Shown piece after piece: positions 1-12,560 of a stretch of 64,000 nt of DNA. The stretch is from assembly GCA_030386875.1 (NCBI GenBank), contig CM059560.1, positions 47,968,757 to 48,032,756 on the forward strand. The letters are read 5' to 3'. Position 1 is the first letter of the stretch. Each line of letters opens with the position of its first letter. The notes under the pieces are model-generated. The model worked only from the letters and a program-made list of their open reading frames with translations. It was not told the DNA's origin and ran no database searches. The position numbers were made by a program, and so were the translations under genes. Source of the DNA: Morinoia aosen. Its lineage: Eukaryota; Arthropoda; Malacostraca; Amphipoda; Talitridae.

Positions 1-1820
1 TTTAAAAAAGAGCTCACCGCGACTCCAATTTGATAGAACGTTTTTGATCCCTAAAAGGGACGGCGCTTTTACGGACGTGGATGGCATAATGAGCAGATGT
101 GGCTGGCGGAAAACACGTTCGAAAACTCGCGCCGGCCTGCTCAGACGCACGCGCGCACCGAGCACTGGGGGAGTCGCGCCAATGTTTTGTGATGAATCAA
201 ATACTGTAAACGTATATGTATACGATTATCCATATCCGTCTCAGTGATGGAGCCTCATCAGTCATCATGCCTGCCCGATACTTCATTTCTTAATTGAAGT
301 ACAAGTCAACCATATTTTCACTGATCTTTCAGGGAATTTATTATTTTACGACGGAAAACACTGTCTTAGTCTGGCATAAGCAGGGAAATCATGAAAATTA
401 AGCAGCGTACGATATTTAAACAAGAGTACTACGGATTCCTTCCAGCTATAAACTGCTGGAATAATGGTAGTTCGCAATAAGATTGGATGCACATCGCATG
501 CTTCCACGTACGTTTCAGATAGATTTAATTTCAAGACCCTACAAAAATTCAAATATATTCATGAATATAGAGCACTTATAATTAAAATCACGTAAGAAGA
601 ATTTCATTGAAGTTAAAAAAAAACGCAGTTTTTTCGAATTACCACGAAATTATGCTCAAAAAATACTATAAATTTGGGCAAAGTGGAAGGCACACAATAG
701 TAATAGGAAAACGTGCGAGAAATCCAACAACGCAGCCAAGGCATTATCCCCAGCACGCATGTATTACCGCACCTCGAGGGCAATGAAGAACCCACTCAAA
801 AGGCGTCCTCAGCAACAAGCGAGGCTGGTTGGTTAAATACACGTGCGCTAATCCTGCAGACGCTGCCCTATTCAGGACAGATCCTTGCAGGCACTCTTCT
901 ATGCAACCGTGCCGAGCTATGACGATCACATTATGGTGCTCTGCTGTTCTTATGCAAGGCTTTTGTGTCTGTTGTAACAGAATTAACGACTGGTTCGTTG
1001 CAAGATGATACCTGTAACACCCAGTGAGTATCGCTTGTCTTTGTGCAACATTGAGATTCAAACCCCTGCTTCTGTAAGTGTCCTCACATTAGAGCAATGC
1101 TTTAATTATATTAACTAATGCCGATAAAAACAGCGAGAATGGAGAATGATAAGTACCGAGAGAACGTGTGCTCAAAATACTGAACACGCATACTGTTGCA
1201 AGTTTGCAGCTAAGTGAGGTAGGAAAAATGTTACAATTATTAATGAAAAATTATTTTTTTAAGTCAGCAATTATATTACCTTGCACTGGGCTTTATTGCA
1301 CAATTCTGTTCTATTTTGAAAAATGTATCCATCTTCTACGAGCGAAAGCATGATTGCATTTACAACATATTTACTTCATTGTTTCGTACTTCAGCCAAAT
1401 GATCAGCATTGTTGAATTGAAGATTTAAAATATCAAATGTTCATGTCAAAAAATCGTGAAAACATTGATCCACGCACAAGCTTTTCAAGACATCACACGC
1501 GGAGCAACAGAACAAGTCGTTGCACAATTCAATTAAGTTGTTGCCAATATTCAGTAAAGCTGAAATGATGCTTAAAATCAAACCTTCACGTTAACTTGAG
1601 ACCAATTAACTGTCATGAAAGACAGGTTTACCCGCACGAAGACACGTGTCTAGCCAGTTGAAATTGACCCAGTTTGGTGTGAGAGCAAGAAGTCACACCT
1701 ACGTCCGCTTGGCGAGCTCGGTGCTGTTTACCATAACACGTGTAAATTTGAGCAGTCGACCTGTTTGATATTGTCTGTCGATGCGCGTCTACTGAACCGA
1801 CCTTCACGAGCAAAATTAAA
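1..1820. other. Non-coding, nothing recognised
   Basis: AT-rich sequence. Open frames are short (105 codons or fewer), overlap on both strands and resemble no protein family I know. No tandem repeat, RNA gene or transposon terminus is visible. Confidence 0.6.
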
Positions 1821-2142
1821 TAATTAGATGTTAGTTTAAGCCTACAAAATTGCAACAGAGGCGTTCCAAAGAGAGAAGGAGGAAGTCAACAAGCATTTAG
1901 TCTGGAGTTGAGGTATCGCGGAATCAATGCACAAGGTGCATAGAAACACGAAGTTAAGAAAGAGTTCATAAAACAAGACAATTTAAAGAAAAAATTATTA
2001 TCCGCAGAAAAACAGTACAGTTAATGAACCAAAAAAGGAAGATCCGTAACAAAACAAAAACCTATTCTATTTGAAAAAAAGAAAGGCCTAGCTAAGCTTT
2101 AACTAGGAACCTCGCACGTTTTCCCCAGGAGCGTTAATTCTC
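1821..2142 (-). repeat. Dispersed repeat family R, copy R1
   Basis: About 320 bp that aligns over its length with 3803-4153 and, in reverse complement, with copies near 52.9, 53.6 and 55.1 kb. Shared landmarks on the plus strand are TTAGTTTAAGCCT near the left end, a purine-rich centre, an ACAAAACAAAAACCTATTCTATTT block and a GCTTTAACTAGG/CCCCAGGAGCG block at the right end. I take the minus strand as the sense orientation because the terminal GGCTTAAACTAAC then lies at a 3' end that carries an AATCT-type tail in another copy. Superfamily unknown; it could be a SINE or the 3' end of a LINE. Confidence 0.7.
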
Positions 2143-3802
2143 CGGAGCGGCTTCATAAGCAAGCTAGAGTCAATTTACAATATTAGGAGCTTTAATTAAG
2201 AATTCAGTTAAGTAACTTGTTTACAGGAACCTTCACATTAATCGACATTTTTTGTTGAAAATGGACCAGTGTTGAGCACAAAGACAACATTCTTTGCTGC
2301 TGCACGTAAAGTATAACATTCAAAATAAATTGAGAGCTTTCTAAAAATAGCATAACAAAAGCTCAAACAACGCCTGAACATCGACTTCATTTGATTACAT
2401 AAAAGTATGCATCTTTATCTTTCCTAACAAAAAGGACGCTTCAGATCAATCCTGTCAGTAGCTTGCAATGATAATTGGTTAAAAGCAAAATTCCCCCGAA
2501 AAAATTGAACGATGAATAAGATAGGGACAGAGCAACAAAGCGCCAAGTACGTCAAGGCATATAACAAAGGACGGACAACATTTTATTCAACTTCAGTATT
2601 AGGCATTTTGAGTAATTTCACGGGAACAAAACACATTCAAGAAATGTAGCAAACAAATACTCTAAAACACCCGCACAAGAAGTCGTTTACATAAAACGCT
2701 GGACTCTCCAGCGAAAGATAACACATAGCTAAAAAAGAAAGTCCTGCGTAATTAGAAAACTCAACCCCGAGATTGCTTTTTGGTGAGCCGCTAAGCTGTT
2801 TAGACAGTTAGCAAGATTGCAAATTAGCGTCAATTACACAAGGCACACACACAAATACAATCACTGACTCACAGCAGCATACCTCTCCCCTCCATACTAA
2901 TCCTGCATGCATGCCGCAACGTGCGCTGAGGCCTCCAAATGAGCTGGCCGATGAAGCACATCACCTCATTGTCCTGGACGGACTTTTTGATCATAGGAAC
3001 ACCAATCACCGCATACCTAATGTCGTACTTCATTTTACGATTAACTATTAAGGTTTTCAATCAAAACATCAACCTAGTTTGAAGTCCTAATGATGCTTGT
3101 ACGTGCCTTCAAAAGCGATAGCGGAAAAGTTTCAGGGAGTATTTTAACGTTGTTACACTGTCATCCAGTTTCAGTGTTAAAATCCAAAATGTGTACGTGA
3201 GACCAACAGAAAGCTGTCAAATCGTTCGTTGAGAAACACGATTTGTACGTGGCAATCAAATCAAAGAAATATAAAAATATGTATCAATTGTCCTCTGGAG
3301 ACTTCCCCCCAAAAAATCAACCTTCCGAAACGTGAACACAGACCTACATCCCTAAACGATCCACTGCCCATGCAACTCCAACTTGCGCTGTTTCTATGGG
3401 AATGTAACCCATTCAGTGAAGGCATTTCAATGCTCTAGCTCAGCGACGAGCACGAGTAGGTAGAACGAGCGCATCAAGAATCGTTAATATCTGAAGCTAA
3501 AAATAGGAACCGGTAAATGCACCGCCTAAGGCAGGCCTAAAAAACGCGACTAGCAACAGAACCCAACTTCGGAGATTGAGGACTCGTGGGGTAATTTTTG
3601 AGCGGGTAGCGAAACTACAAAGAAACAGCCGACAGATCATAATATAGTGGCTGGTTAACTCAACCAAAACAAAGATACAAGAAAAGATACCGCACGGTAT
3701 ATGTCCGATTGTATATGATTATCCATACCTTTTCTCAATCGGATGCAGTCCACTGATTTATATTATCAAGGAACGTGGATTACAAGACAATGGGCTAGAG
3801 TT
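2143..3802. other. Non-coding, nothing recognised
   Basis: AT-rich sequence between two family R copies. No supported ORF, repeat terminus or RNA gene seen. Confidence 0.55.
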
Positions 3803-4153
3803 TAGTTTATTAGTTAGTTTAAGCCTCCCTATCCTCAACAATGAGATGTAAAGAGAGGAAGGAAGAAGGCACCATTTAGTATGGAGTTAAGGGAACGTGG
3901 AATCTATGCAGAAAGGGCACAGAAACAGAAAGCTAAGAAAGAAGTTCATGAAACAAGAAAAAGTTGAAGAAGAAAGTAGTAGGCGGTGAAAAACAGGACA
4001 GCAGTGAACCGAAAAAAGATGGTCCGTAACACAACAAAACCTATTCTATTTTAACAAAAAGAAAGCCTACCTAACCTTTAGCTCGGGCCCTCACATTGTC
4101 CCCCTGGGAGCGCTAGTTCCCATAGATACAATAATTGTATCCCCCTGAGGGGA
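3803..4153 (-). repeat. Dispersed repeat family R, copy R2
   Basis: Best-preserved copy of the family. On the plus strand it starts with TTTATTAGTTAGTTTAAGCC, passes through about 190 bp that is strongly purine-biased (3840-4030) and ends in CTCACATTGTCCCCCTGGGAG, followed by a short hairpin (GATACAAT-A-ATTGTATC) and CCCCTGAGGGG. In one plus-strand frame a short stretch reads F-S-M-E-L-R-E-R-G-I-Y-A-E, and R1 gives F-S-L-E-L-R-Y-R-G-I-N-A in the equivalent frame, so the family may descend from coding sequence. No intact ORF remains. Confidence 0.75.
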
Positions 4154-7100
4154 CAATGGGCTAGATCTATAATACAGCATCCAATAAGTGAAACGAAATA
4201 ACGATTTCTTAATTAGCTGAATTATTAGCAGAAGTCTTCAAACAAATAAAGACAGTGTCATGCCAGGGAGCTCCACAGTATAAATTATTGCAAGAGACAC
4301 GATGAGTTCACACACTTGTTTACACATAAACGCACATGTTCTAATGAAGAGAACAAGATAAAAAAACTGTACTCTTAAAACCTTGAATAGCGTCAAGCGT
4401 CTGCCAGTCTACTGAACACCACTCAATATTTAAACACTTGACACACATAATGCATGAATACCAAGGTACAGATCATTCTAAAAAATTAACGAGACAGAAA
4501 ATCAAACAGAAAACATAATAAAGCGACAGCACTTCACAAGCTAGAAGCACATTTCCCTAGCAAAACGTGTTGGCATTTTAAACCTGAACGCAATGGAGAA
4601 TGTGTCACGCAACAGCGACCTCGAGCCGTCAGACTGAACATGAACCCTACCCTTCGTTGAGGTCAGGGATGCGAAGCGAGCCACTGAACTTCCTACACTG
4701 CCTTGTTTTTCCTCAGATGGCCAACTCGAAACTCCAGGGTCCACAAATTACCAGACTCCGGAATCCTTTCTGAGGTAGTACGTGCTCGCAATATAACTAC
4801 ACGTGATCAGTAGCGTGGTAGGCCTAACCGTCTTATGGAAACAAGGAATTTAACACGTTCCCCGCGTTTCCACGGCTGTTACGGTTTGCTTGTAAGTATC
4901 AGAATAGGGAAATCGATTTTCCTGTTGGAATAAATCTTAATTCTTCTTAATGAATATGAAAAATACAATTGCACGATAACATTTCGCCTCGTATAATAAC
5001 TTTTTTAAAAATTGCAGTGCAACAGATAAAATGTCGTGCATTAATACCGACACGTAAATGGGCAATTTACCTGTTGATACACATGTGGCCCAATACGCGG
5101 GGTACGTGTTAATCTAAAAGGTTTTCTTTTGATGCTGGACATAGCAAGTTCACGTTACGAACTATACATACAAGTCTCTCATGAAAGTGATTCTGGACAT
5201 TATTTTTGATATTATACCTATTAGTGGGCGTTATGGGATGATTTCTCCGAAGACGACACACATTTACTAGATAACTTCTGAAACTAAGTGACACTGCAGG
5301 GAACTCAATACAGAAACGCTGATATTTTCATGAAATAATAACATGAAAGTGAGAACACAGTTTAGAGGATTTATGGTATTTTACCAATTGAGTTTAAATA
5401 AAAGTTACATTTCAACACTGCTCTTTCAAACGTAAGCTGAATTACATTCAAACAAATTCACTCAACTCCCACACAACACAACAAGGATTAACAATCAGCA
5501 CAGTGACCCATACCCATCAAATAACTCCCCGAGCTACATGGAAGTACAAAGTCCGCCTTGTTGAGTCAACAAGGTAGTAGAATACCAACAATGTTATTCG
5601 AAACGCTATAGCGTAATGTAACAGGTCCAAATATCTCTGCCTCTACAGTCAAGAACAGAAATGTAGCAATACAAGAGCTAGATTTACGTTCATAGGCTGG
5701 CAACGCTCAATATGAAAGTTAAATGAGCCTCTATCGAGAAGAAACCTCGCCTGAGAGACGAAGCTCAGATTATTTTGCTCCGCAATTTTTCAATCCAGAA
5801 ATAAGATTCCTGAGGATAATCAATTGTTAGAGTCGAGTTTGCGGTCACGCATGTTTATCTTGCGTTTGGGCAGCACTGACAGCAACACCACCAAATGACA
5901 AAATCACACGCAGATTACAAGCATGGAGCGTTTTAGGGAGACGAGGATTTAACAAACACCGCCAAGGCATCGTCGTGAAGATGACAGCGTCAGTAACAGT
6001 TTGGACAACACTGAGTTAAAGTTAGTTCGCAACGAAAACACCCATCGATAATCGAAGACAGGCCAACAATAAATTAACCAAAGATACCGCGGAGCCGTTT
6101 GCTGCTTTAGGCTCTTCAAAATGTTCCAATAAAAACCTCAATTAAACCATAACGAGTACTAAATTATCAAACACAAATTATCGGAAGAAATAGAATTTCT
6201 TCTAAGAATATAGGCAGAGTTTGACAGATAAACATCAGCCTTTTTCATGCGCCTACTCGCGAGCAAGCCGCACATACCACAAAGCAGCTGGCCACAATGG
6301 ACAGCCTCAATACAAAAGTAGATCCCGAGCTCGCCAGACCAACTTTAATTACCTATCCCCAGAACACAAGGCACCACAGAAAAGGTTCACGAAATGGAAG
6401 ATCAGAAAGCTTGAAATGTTCCGAAACGTCCGGCATGCGCCCCCGGCGAAAGTTGGGAGAGACTTGGCCTTTCTCCCACAGCGGCATGACTCCTTCAATT
6501 TCGTTCTAGAAGTTGAAACTCAATTTCGGGCAGGAAAATTATAACATTCCATGCCTTTTCTAAACTCCCTTAACGTCAAGGGAAAATGTTTCGAAATTGG
6601 AGGAAAGTTTGAGCACACGCACATGTGCATGGCCGTCGAAGTATTTTCTTGTTTATAACAATGAGAAACAACTGTGTGATTAGTAATGCATCAATTGAGC
6701 AAAAAATAACATGAAGTAATTAGCACATTTATAAAAAATAAACAAAAGCATTGAAGTCACTTATACTCCAATGAAGCATGAAATTCACTTTATGCGAAAA
6801 GTACTTGCCCCTCCAGTGCAGTTTCTAAAAAAGCATTGATGTCAGTATTCTCATTTTCAAAGCCTCGCTAATTCAGATTCACAGTAAATAGACTCAGAGG
6901 GTGGCACAGTTTCTTTAGCTAAGGTTCACAAAGTGAACGTTAGTCTTTTGCAGCAAAGGACACCATGTTTGAACCCTGAAAAACGATTATTTTTTATGAG
7001 TCAAGCAATAGAATTTTTTATTGAGTACTGGAGGATAATTACGTCGCGCTTGATGTCGCTCGTTGAATACATGTAGAGGTCATAGCTGCTGCATACACAT

Positions 7101-10100
7101 GCTATGAAATACCATCTAGCCGACAATTTAATTTCCTGGTTTATATCTTAACGGAAGCAATCACAGAAGAAATGGAAGCATATAAGAAAATTAGAGTAAT
7201 GCTGTCAGGTACTTGCCCAACACAAAGACGTGCATTACAAGAGTGTGCTACAAGCATCACAAGGTGACTTCATAAATATAGAATGGGTATAACAATATAT
7301 GAATAATAACGATCTTAATAAGGATCATCTTAGTAACATGAACAGAATGCAACTAGATGCATATTTATTTCAGTTACAACTATAAATTTCACACTGTAAT
7401 GACTTGGTAATTTTGTAGCCTTGTAAGTCAAACTGCTGCTCAAATAAGCCTCTCATCTTACTGTAAAAACGAACAAAACTTTGTCATTAATAGGTTAAGC
7501 GATTACAAAATTTTATATTTCTCATACCTTTTAGGTGCCTGTAATTATTAAAATTACGTACACCCATCAAAATTCTTATTTCTTCTCTCCATTTTCCAGC
7601 ATACACAAGGTTGAGTGAATAAGAATTCGTGCATGGTTAGCAACAGGAGCAGTAGAACACTGCATATGCTAAATAAAAAATACAGTGTGCACTGAATATC
7701 ATCAATGAATGCATTGATAAGGTATGATGAATAATATATCACAATTCAAAATAGAACATGAAACCATGTTAATCTGGAACATCAAATATGGTCTTCTGAT
7801 TACTCAACTCAATATGCGCTGAATATAAAATACCACTAACACTAATTAGCGAATGTTGTACGCACCGAGTAGGCCTACTACCTGGTCCCACACCGTGGGT
7901 ACAACACTGCCACAGAATATTCGATGTTGGTGCACAAATAACTGTCCACTAGTAAGGCCTGAAGCACGTACAGCCACACCAAAACGAAGAAGCACCTGGC
8001 CTTTACCGGTCACGGAATAGACAGTCGCCATGCTCGCTCTTCCATTACGGCGAATGACCGCAGCTAACTTCCTATTAAAACGAATCAAGACTCATTTCAG
8101 AGTCAGTGGATGCCAGACTAAACAGCCTTTGACGGCTGCTGACTGGGTAGTCTCAGGTCTTTAAAATATATTCAGGCTTAATGAAGTGCACTGATGTCGA
8201 GTCCGTTGTTACCTTAAAATATTGCCAATGAGCAACAACCGGCGCACATGGGTGTTGTCAACAATAACTTGAGTCCACGATTACCAATGCAGCTGATTGA
8301 AGCAAACATAACAGCACCGTAAGAACTTCCGCACTAACTCCAGTGTCAATTGAGAACATCAGAAATTAAACGCGCAGCTTTCATAAATTGGTTGAATGAA
8401 ATCTCTAAACAAAAACAAGTTAACTACGCCTAATTGAGAAGATGTTCCCACACTCTTGCATACTTCCTTTCATTCCACGTCTGCGATACTCGACTATATT
8501 AGAGCTGTGGTACTCATGAACTGAAAATATAATTATTGGTTATCTGTTGCATGGCACATGTACCCATCGATTTCTATGAAAGCAGACTTCAAAAACACGT
8601 CGATGGTCCCATAAATATTTCTTCCAGGCCTGCCGAAAGAACTGCATTCGTCCCATCGATTTTCTTGCCAACCAGCCACACTCTCGTAGATATACACGAA
8701 CAAATAATTATAAGCAAATTACTCAAATATAATTTCACGATAAAGTAACTTGCACATCAGAAACCAACCTTACCAAAAATGAAATGAGACGACTTTCACG
8801 GATTAGCAGAGTTGAACACGATCGATGAACGCTCTACAGAAACGCTCACACACCACCCACTCGAAGGAAAGCTTGGAAGCTACTAACTGGACATGTCGAT
8901 GCCGGCATACTCTGGAAATACAAGCGTTCTTTTCAGCGCATCCGCTGCAATTCAACAATACGGAGCATTCATTGTTGTCACGCAGCTTGTAACCGCCTGA
9001 AGAACCGCTACCGCCATTGCCGTGTGTTCAAGTCGGCACGCTCATGATGAAGCAGATTTTAAAACATAAAATATTTTAAAAATGATGCTTAGTGGAGAAT
9101 AAGGCCAAAATTAGCTTCAGCAATAAACAAATGAAAAAAAATATTATGGGAAGAACCTCGAGCGTAAATTCATCACATGAGATTATGTTGACTGAAATAC
9201 AAACATGTAAATATAAGAACATGCCCTGAGAAAGCTCCACATCCGCATTAGAACATCTCAGATTAACACTTCTGATAAGAACAGATCTCACGTCTTCCTG
9301 TCAGCACCCGTTATTTCTATCATGAAAAAATTTATCATTTTAGTTACGCACTTTTCAATGCCCGTATAGATTAATAAAACTTTGGCATCGCAAAGCATTC
9401 ACAGAAAGTCTTAATATTTTCTCACAAAAGCTGGGATGTCAAAACATTTTGTTTCAATCAGTTGATATCAGAGTGCTTTTAAATAACTTGTAGACAAAAT
9501 TTCTAAAATTTTACGCTATATAATGAACCGTACCAATGTGACCCCTATCACTCTGCAGAACATGAATGTAAACACTATTAAATTAAACACGCAATACAGC
9601 TTGACATTGGAAACAAAAATGCACATGGAAATTTTATTTTATTGCTTCACATTTATCAGCTTAATGCGTTAAAGTTCAAGTTGTATTTGGATCATAACTA
9701 AAAACCAAAGTAAAATAGCATTTCCTCCTAATTTCAAAATCAGACCACATCATTACCACTACAATAGTTTTTCAAGGTTCTCATTCCTATACGTTCTGAA
9801 ATCTTATCATTAATTGTAACCTATTTTTTATTTTCTATGGCATGAAAGTAATACAAGTCAGGAAATTTCTCCCATTTCAAGCATGCTTTAAAAAAATCTT
9901 TACTAGGACTAATTATTTACAAGCAATAATGCATTTCATGGTACATATTCATAGAAAAAATGTGTCAATTGGTGAGTTATCTGCTCGTCCAGAGAAAACA
10001 CTTTAAACTGAACGAATTCCAATACAGAGTAGTATTTTAGAATACTGAATAAGAAATTCACAAAAATTCGAGTTCTCATTATTAAGGGCTAACCATCGCA

Positions 10101-12429
10101 AAAATAGAAAGAAACTTCTTGGTAAAAGTTATCCATGTGCGTACAATTTTTCAAAGTAATTAAAATTTTATAAAAGTTCAAATTAAAAAGCATTAAACCA
10201 GTCTGAAGCAGCCGGATAATTCTAATCGTATTTGTTTCCCTGATCTACTTTCATACATTATTCAACTAAATTAAGCGACCATAATTAATCAAATAAAATT
10301 ATTTGCAATAAAACTAATCTTATTAATTTGGCAAACGAGAAATACAACACATTAATAAGTCATGCAAGCGGCAGAGTTCACTAGATATGAATGATACACT
10401 AACCCGAAATGAAAATAAACCGTGCGAAGGTTACAATTTCAAAACAAAACTCAAATCGATCAATTTCATTGCTTATTAATAAAAAGACCTGTTCAAAATT
10501 TCAGTTTATTAACAAATCAGTTCAGCAATCCTGTTCCACGCATGAGAGAGAGCAGAGCATGTTAAGATCAAACAGTAAAATGAACGTTTTTCTTCGTTAA
10601 GTATGAATAACGCAAGAACAGTACCAGCAGTTTAAAAAAAAACAGACCCAGAAGCCACAATCAATACCATAAAGCTACACTTTCGATGTTTTTGGCGAGT
10701 CAAATGTACATGAATTTTCAATCACGTGGGGCAGGATTATATACACAGAAATATAGTGTCCACAAAAAAAACGAAATTAGCATTCATACATCATGAGTTA
10801 TTTGCTATATTTGAAATTATAATTATATTAAACTCATGACAACAAGTGTGTTTTCTCGCATCTCCATCTTTAACAGGCAAAAAACATCGATGCTCTCTAT
10901 CAACTAAAGAATAAAAGCTCTATCTTCGTATTCTGGCCGCGCCTACGCTGGCTGACATATCATGACAAAATAAATGAAGCACCAGAGTTGTTCCAATGAA
11001 TGCTCGTTTACAATGTTGCAATTATTCACTGAAGCTCAGGGTACAGCTCAGTAACCAATCCAATTGTCTGACAGTCCGAACAACGTCTATTCATATTTAT
11101 GAATCAATGCATTCAGACTTTATGCTTTGTCCTCGAAATTGAAAAAATTGTAGCAAATAATTTGCCCAAGTGAAAGCTGTCTAATTTTGCATGCAAACGA
11201 AACAACGATCACCGAAGACTAGCGAGATCAGTATTCAACATAAGAACAAAACCCAGTAATCTTTAATTTAGGTACAATGAGTCAAATGTTATTTACTTAA
11301 TACTATTACTAATTCAATGAGAGTATGGTATTGTACAGACAAAGCTTCAGAATATTTTTTAAATACATGAAATTGAGAGTAAAACATCATGAAAAGTTTG
11401 AAATTATTTTACGTGAAAACCCTACATCCTAATTCAGAAATTGGGAATCACCTGTTTTATTGATAAACATTGATTATTTCATGGTTCATCACTGCTTACT
11501 CCTACTTCGAAATCCAGTTCAGAGTAATAATATTACCACTGAAGTAACGTACGGTTGCAATTTCATGAGTTCTCATACAGTTTCGGAGAGGAAACGCTTG
11601 AAGCAAAATCCAATGCTACATGTTTTTAAAAATACTATTTGGAATATAAATTCAGAATTAAAATTGAATTTTTTGATCCTACATGAAAAATCTAATGAAA
11701 CTGGAAAAACTCACAGACAGATATCATTGTAATTCTCAAAAATTAATCACCTTGAGTGATTCAGTTCACTAACATAGCAAAATATCTAACATATCTGACA
11801 GGAATTGCACACAGCCATTAAATTGAACGTATTTAAGGTAGTGAAAATGCATTATATGATCGTCAGTTTAGAAGTATCAGAGAGCCGATAGTAACATGAG
11901 CAAAAATGATCGCTTTTTGCTATATTAAGCCTTGTAACTGACGGGAAATTGCACTGTACACATTTCGCGTAAAAAACGCATTCACGAGAGATCGCTCATT
12001 CGAAGCGCGCTGCTAACACGCGGCTCTCACGTGTTGGCTTCCCGAAATTCTCCTATGATGGAGAATAGAGTCGAAGAGAATCACAGAGTGCTGAAGCCCA
12101 TACTTATCAGTAAATACTGTAAATATATTAGTACCTGAAAATTTCAAAATACTTTCAAGCACAATAACGACTAAAAAATTTTTCAATACCAGAATACAGC
12201 ATAAACCGGAAAATGCGTCAAAAAACATCTGAAACACTTTTTTCGGAGATTTTATTAAAACCAGACTCAAAGAAGTGACTCACGCTTTTTTTCCCAACAC
12301 ATTTCACTAAACAGCGTAAAACAATGACTTTCAAATATGCACGTGTCAAAACCAGTACGCTCTCCTGCTTGAGCTTCAGAGGAGGCTTTTCGTAAGCGAT
12401 AGGAACAGAAATGCAAGGAAGAGGTCAGC
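4154..12429. other. Long non-coding stretch
   Basis: About 8.3 kb of AT-rich sequence. The longest open frame is a little over 100 codons (6221-6544) and has no recognisable motif, no partner exon and an overlapping frame of similar length. I see no splice-consistent exon chain, tandem array or transposon terminus, but an old degraded element could be missed by eye. Confidence 0.5.
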
Positions 12430-12560
12430 TGGTGACCCGCGAGTGGGCGGGGCCTAGTGCAGCAGGCACTCGCCAGCTGCAACAGAGCGTGTTTTGAACG
12501 CACACACGCTCGCTGCACGCTCCCATCACGTGATATCCGCGCAGCAGCGGCAGACGCTCA
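12430..12560. promoter_or_regulatory. GC-rich island, candidate promoter or enhancer
   Basis: A short GC- and CpG-rich patch in otherwise AT-rich DNA. It contains a GC box (GGGCGGGGC, 12445-12453) and a palindromic E-box (TCACGTGA, 12536-12543). No recognisable first exon lies on either side, so a promoter role is only a suggestion from composition and motifs. Confidence 0.2.

Noticed and set aside
1040-1075. Possible tRNA T-arm-like sequence (GATTCAAACCCC)
   Set aside because: No acceptor, D or anticodon arms could be found around it on either strand.
6221-6544. 107-codon ORF with Lys/Arg-rich sequence
   Set aside because: No known motif, and a second overlapping frame on the same strand is also open; likely chance.
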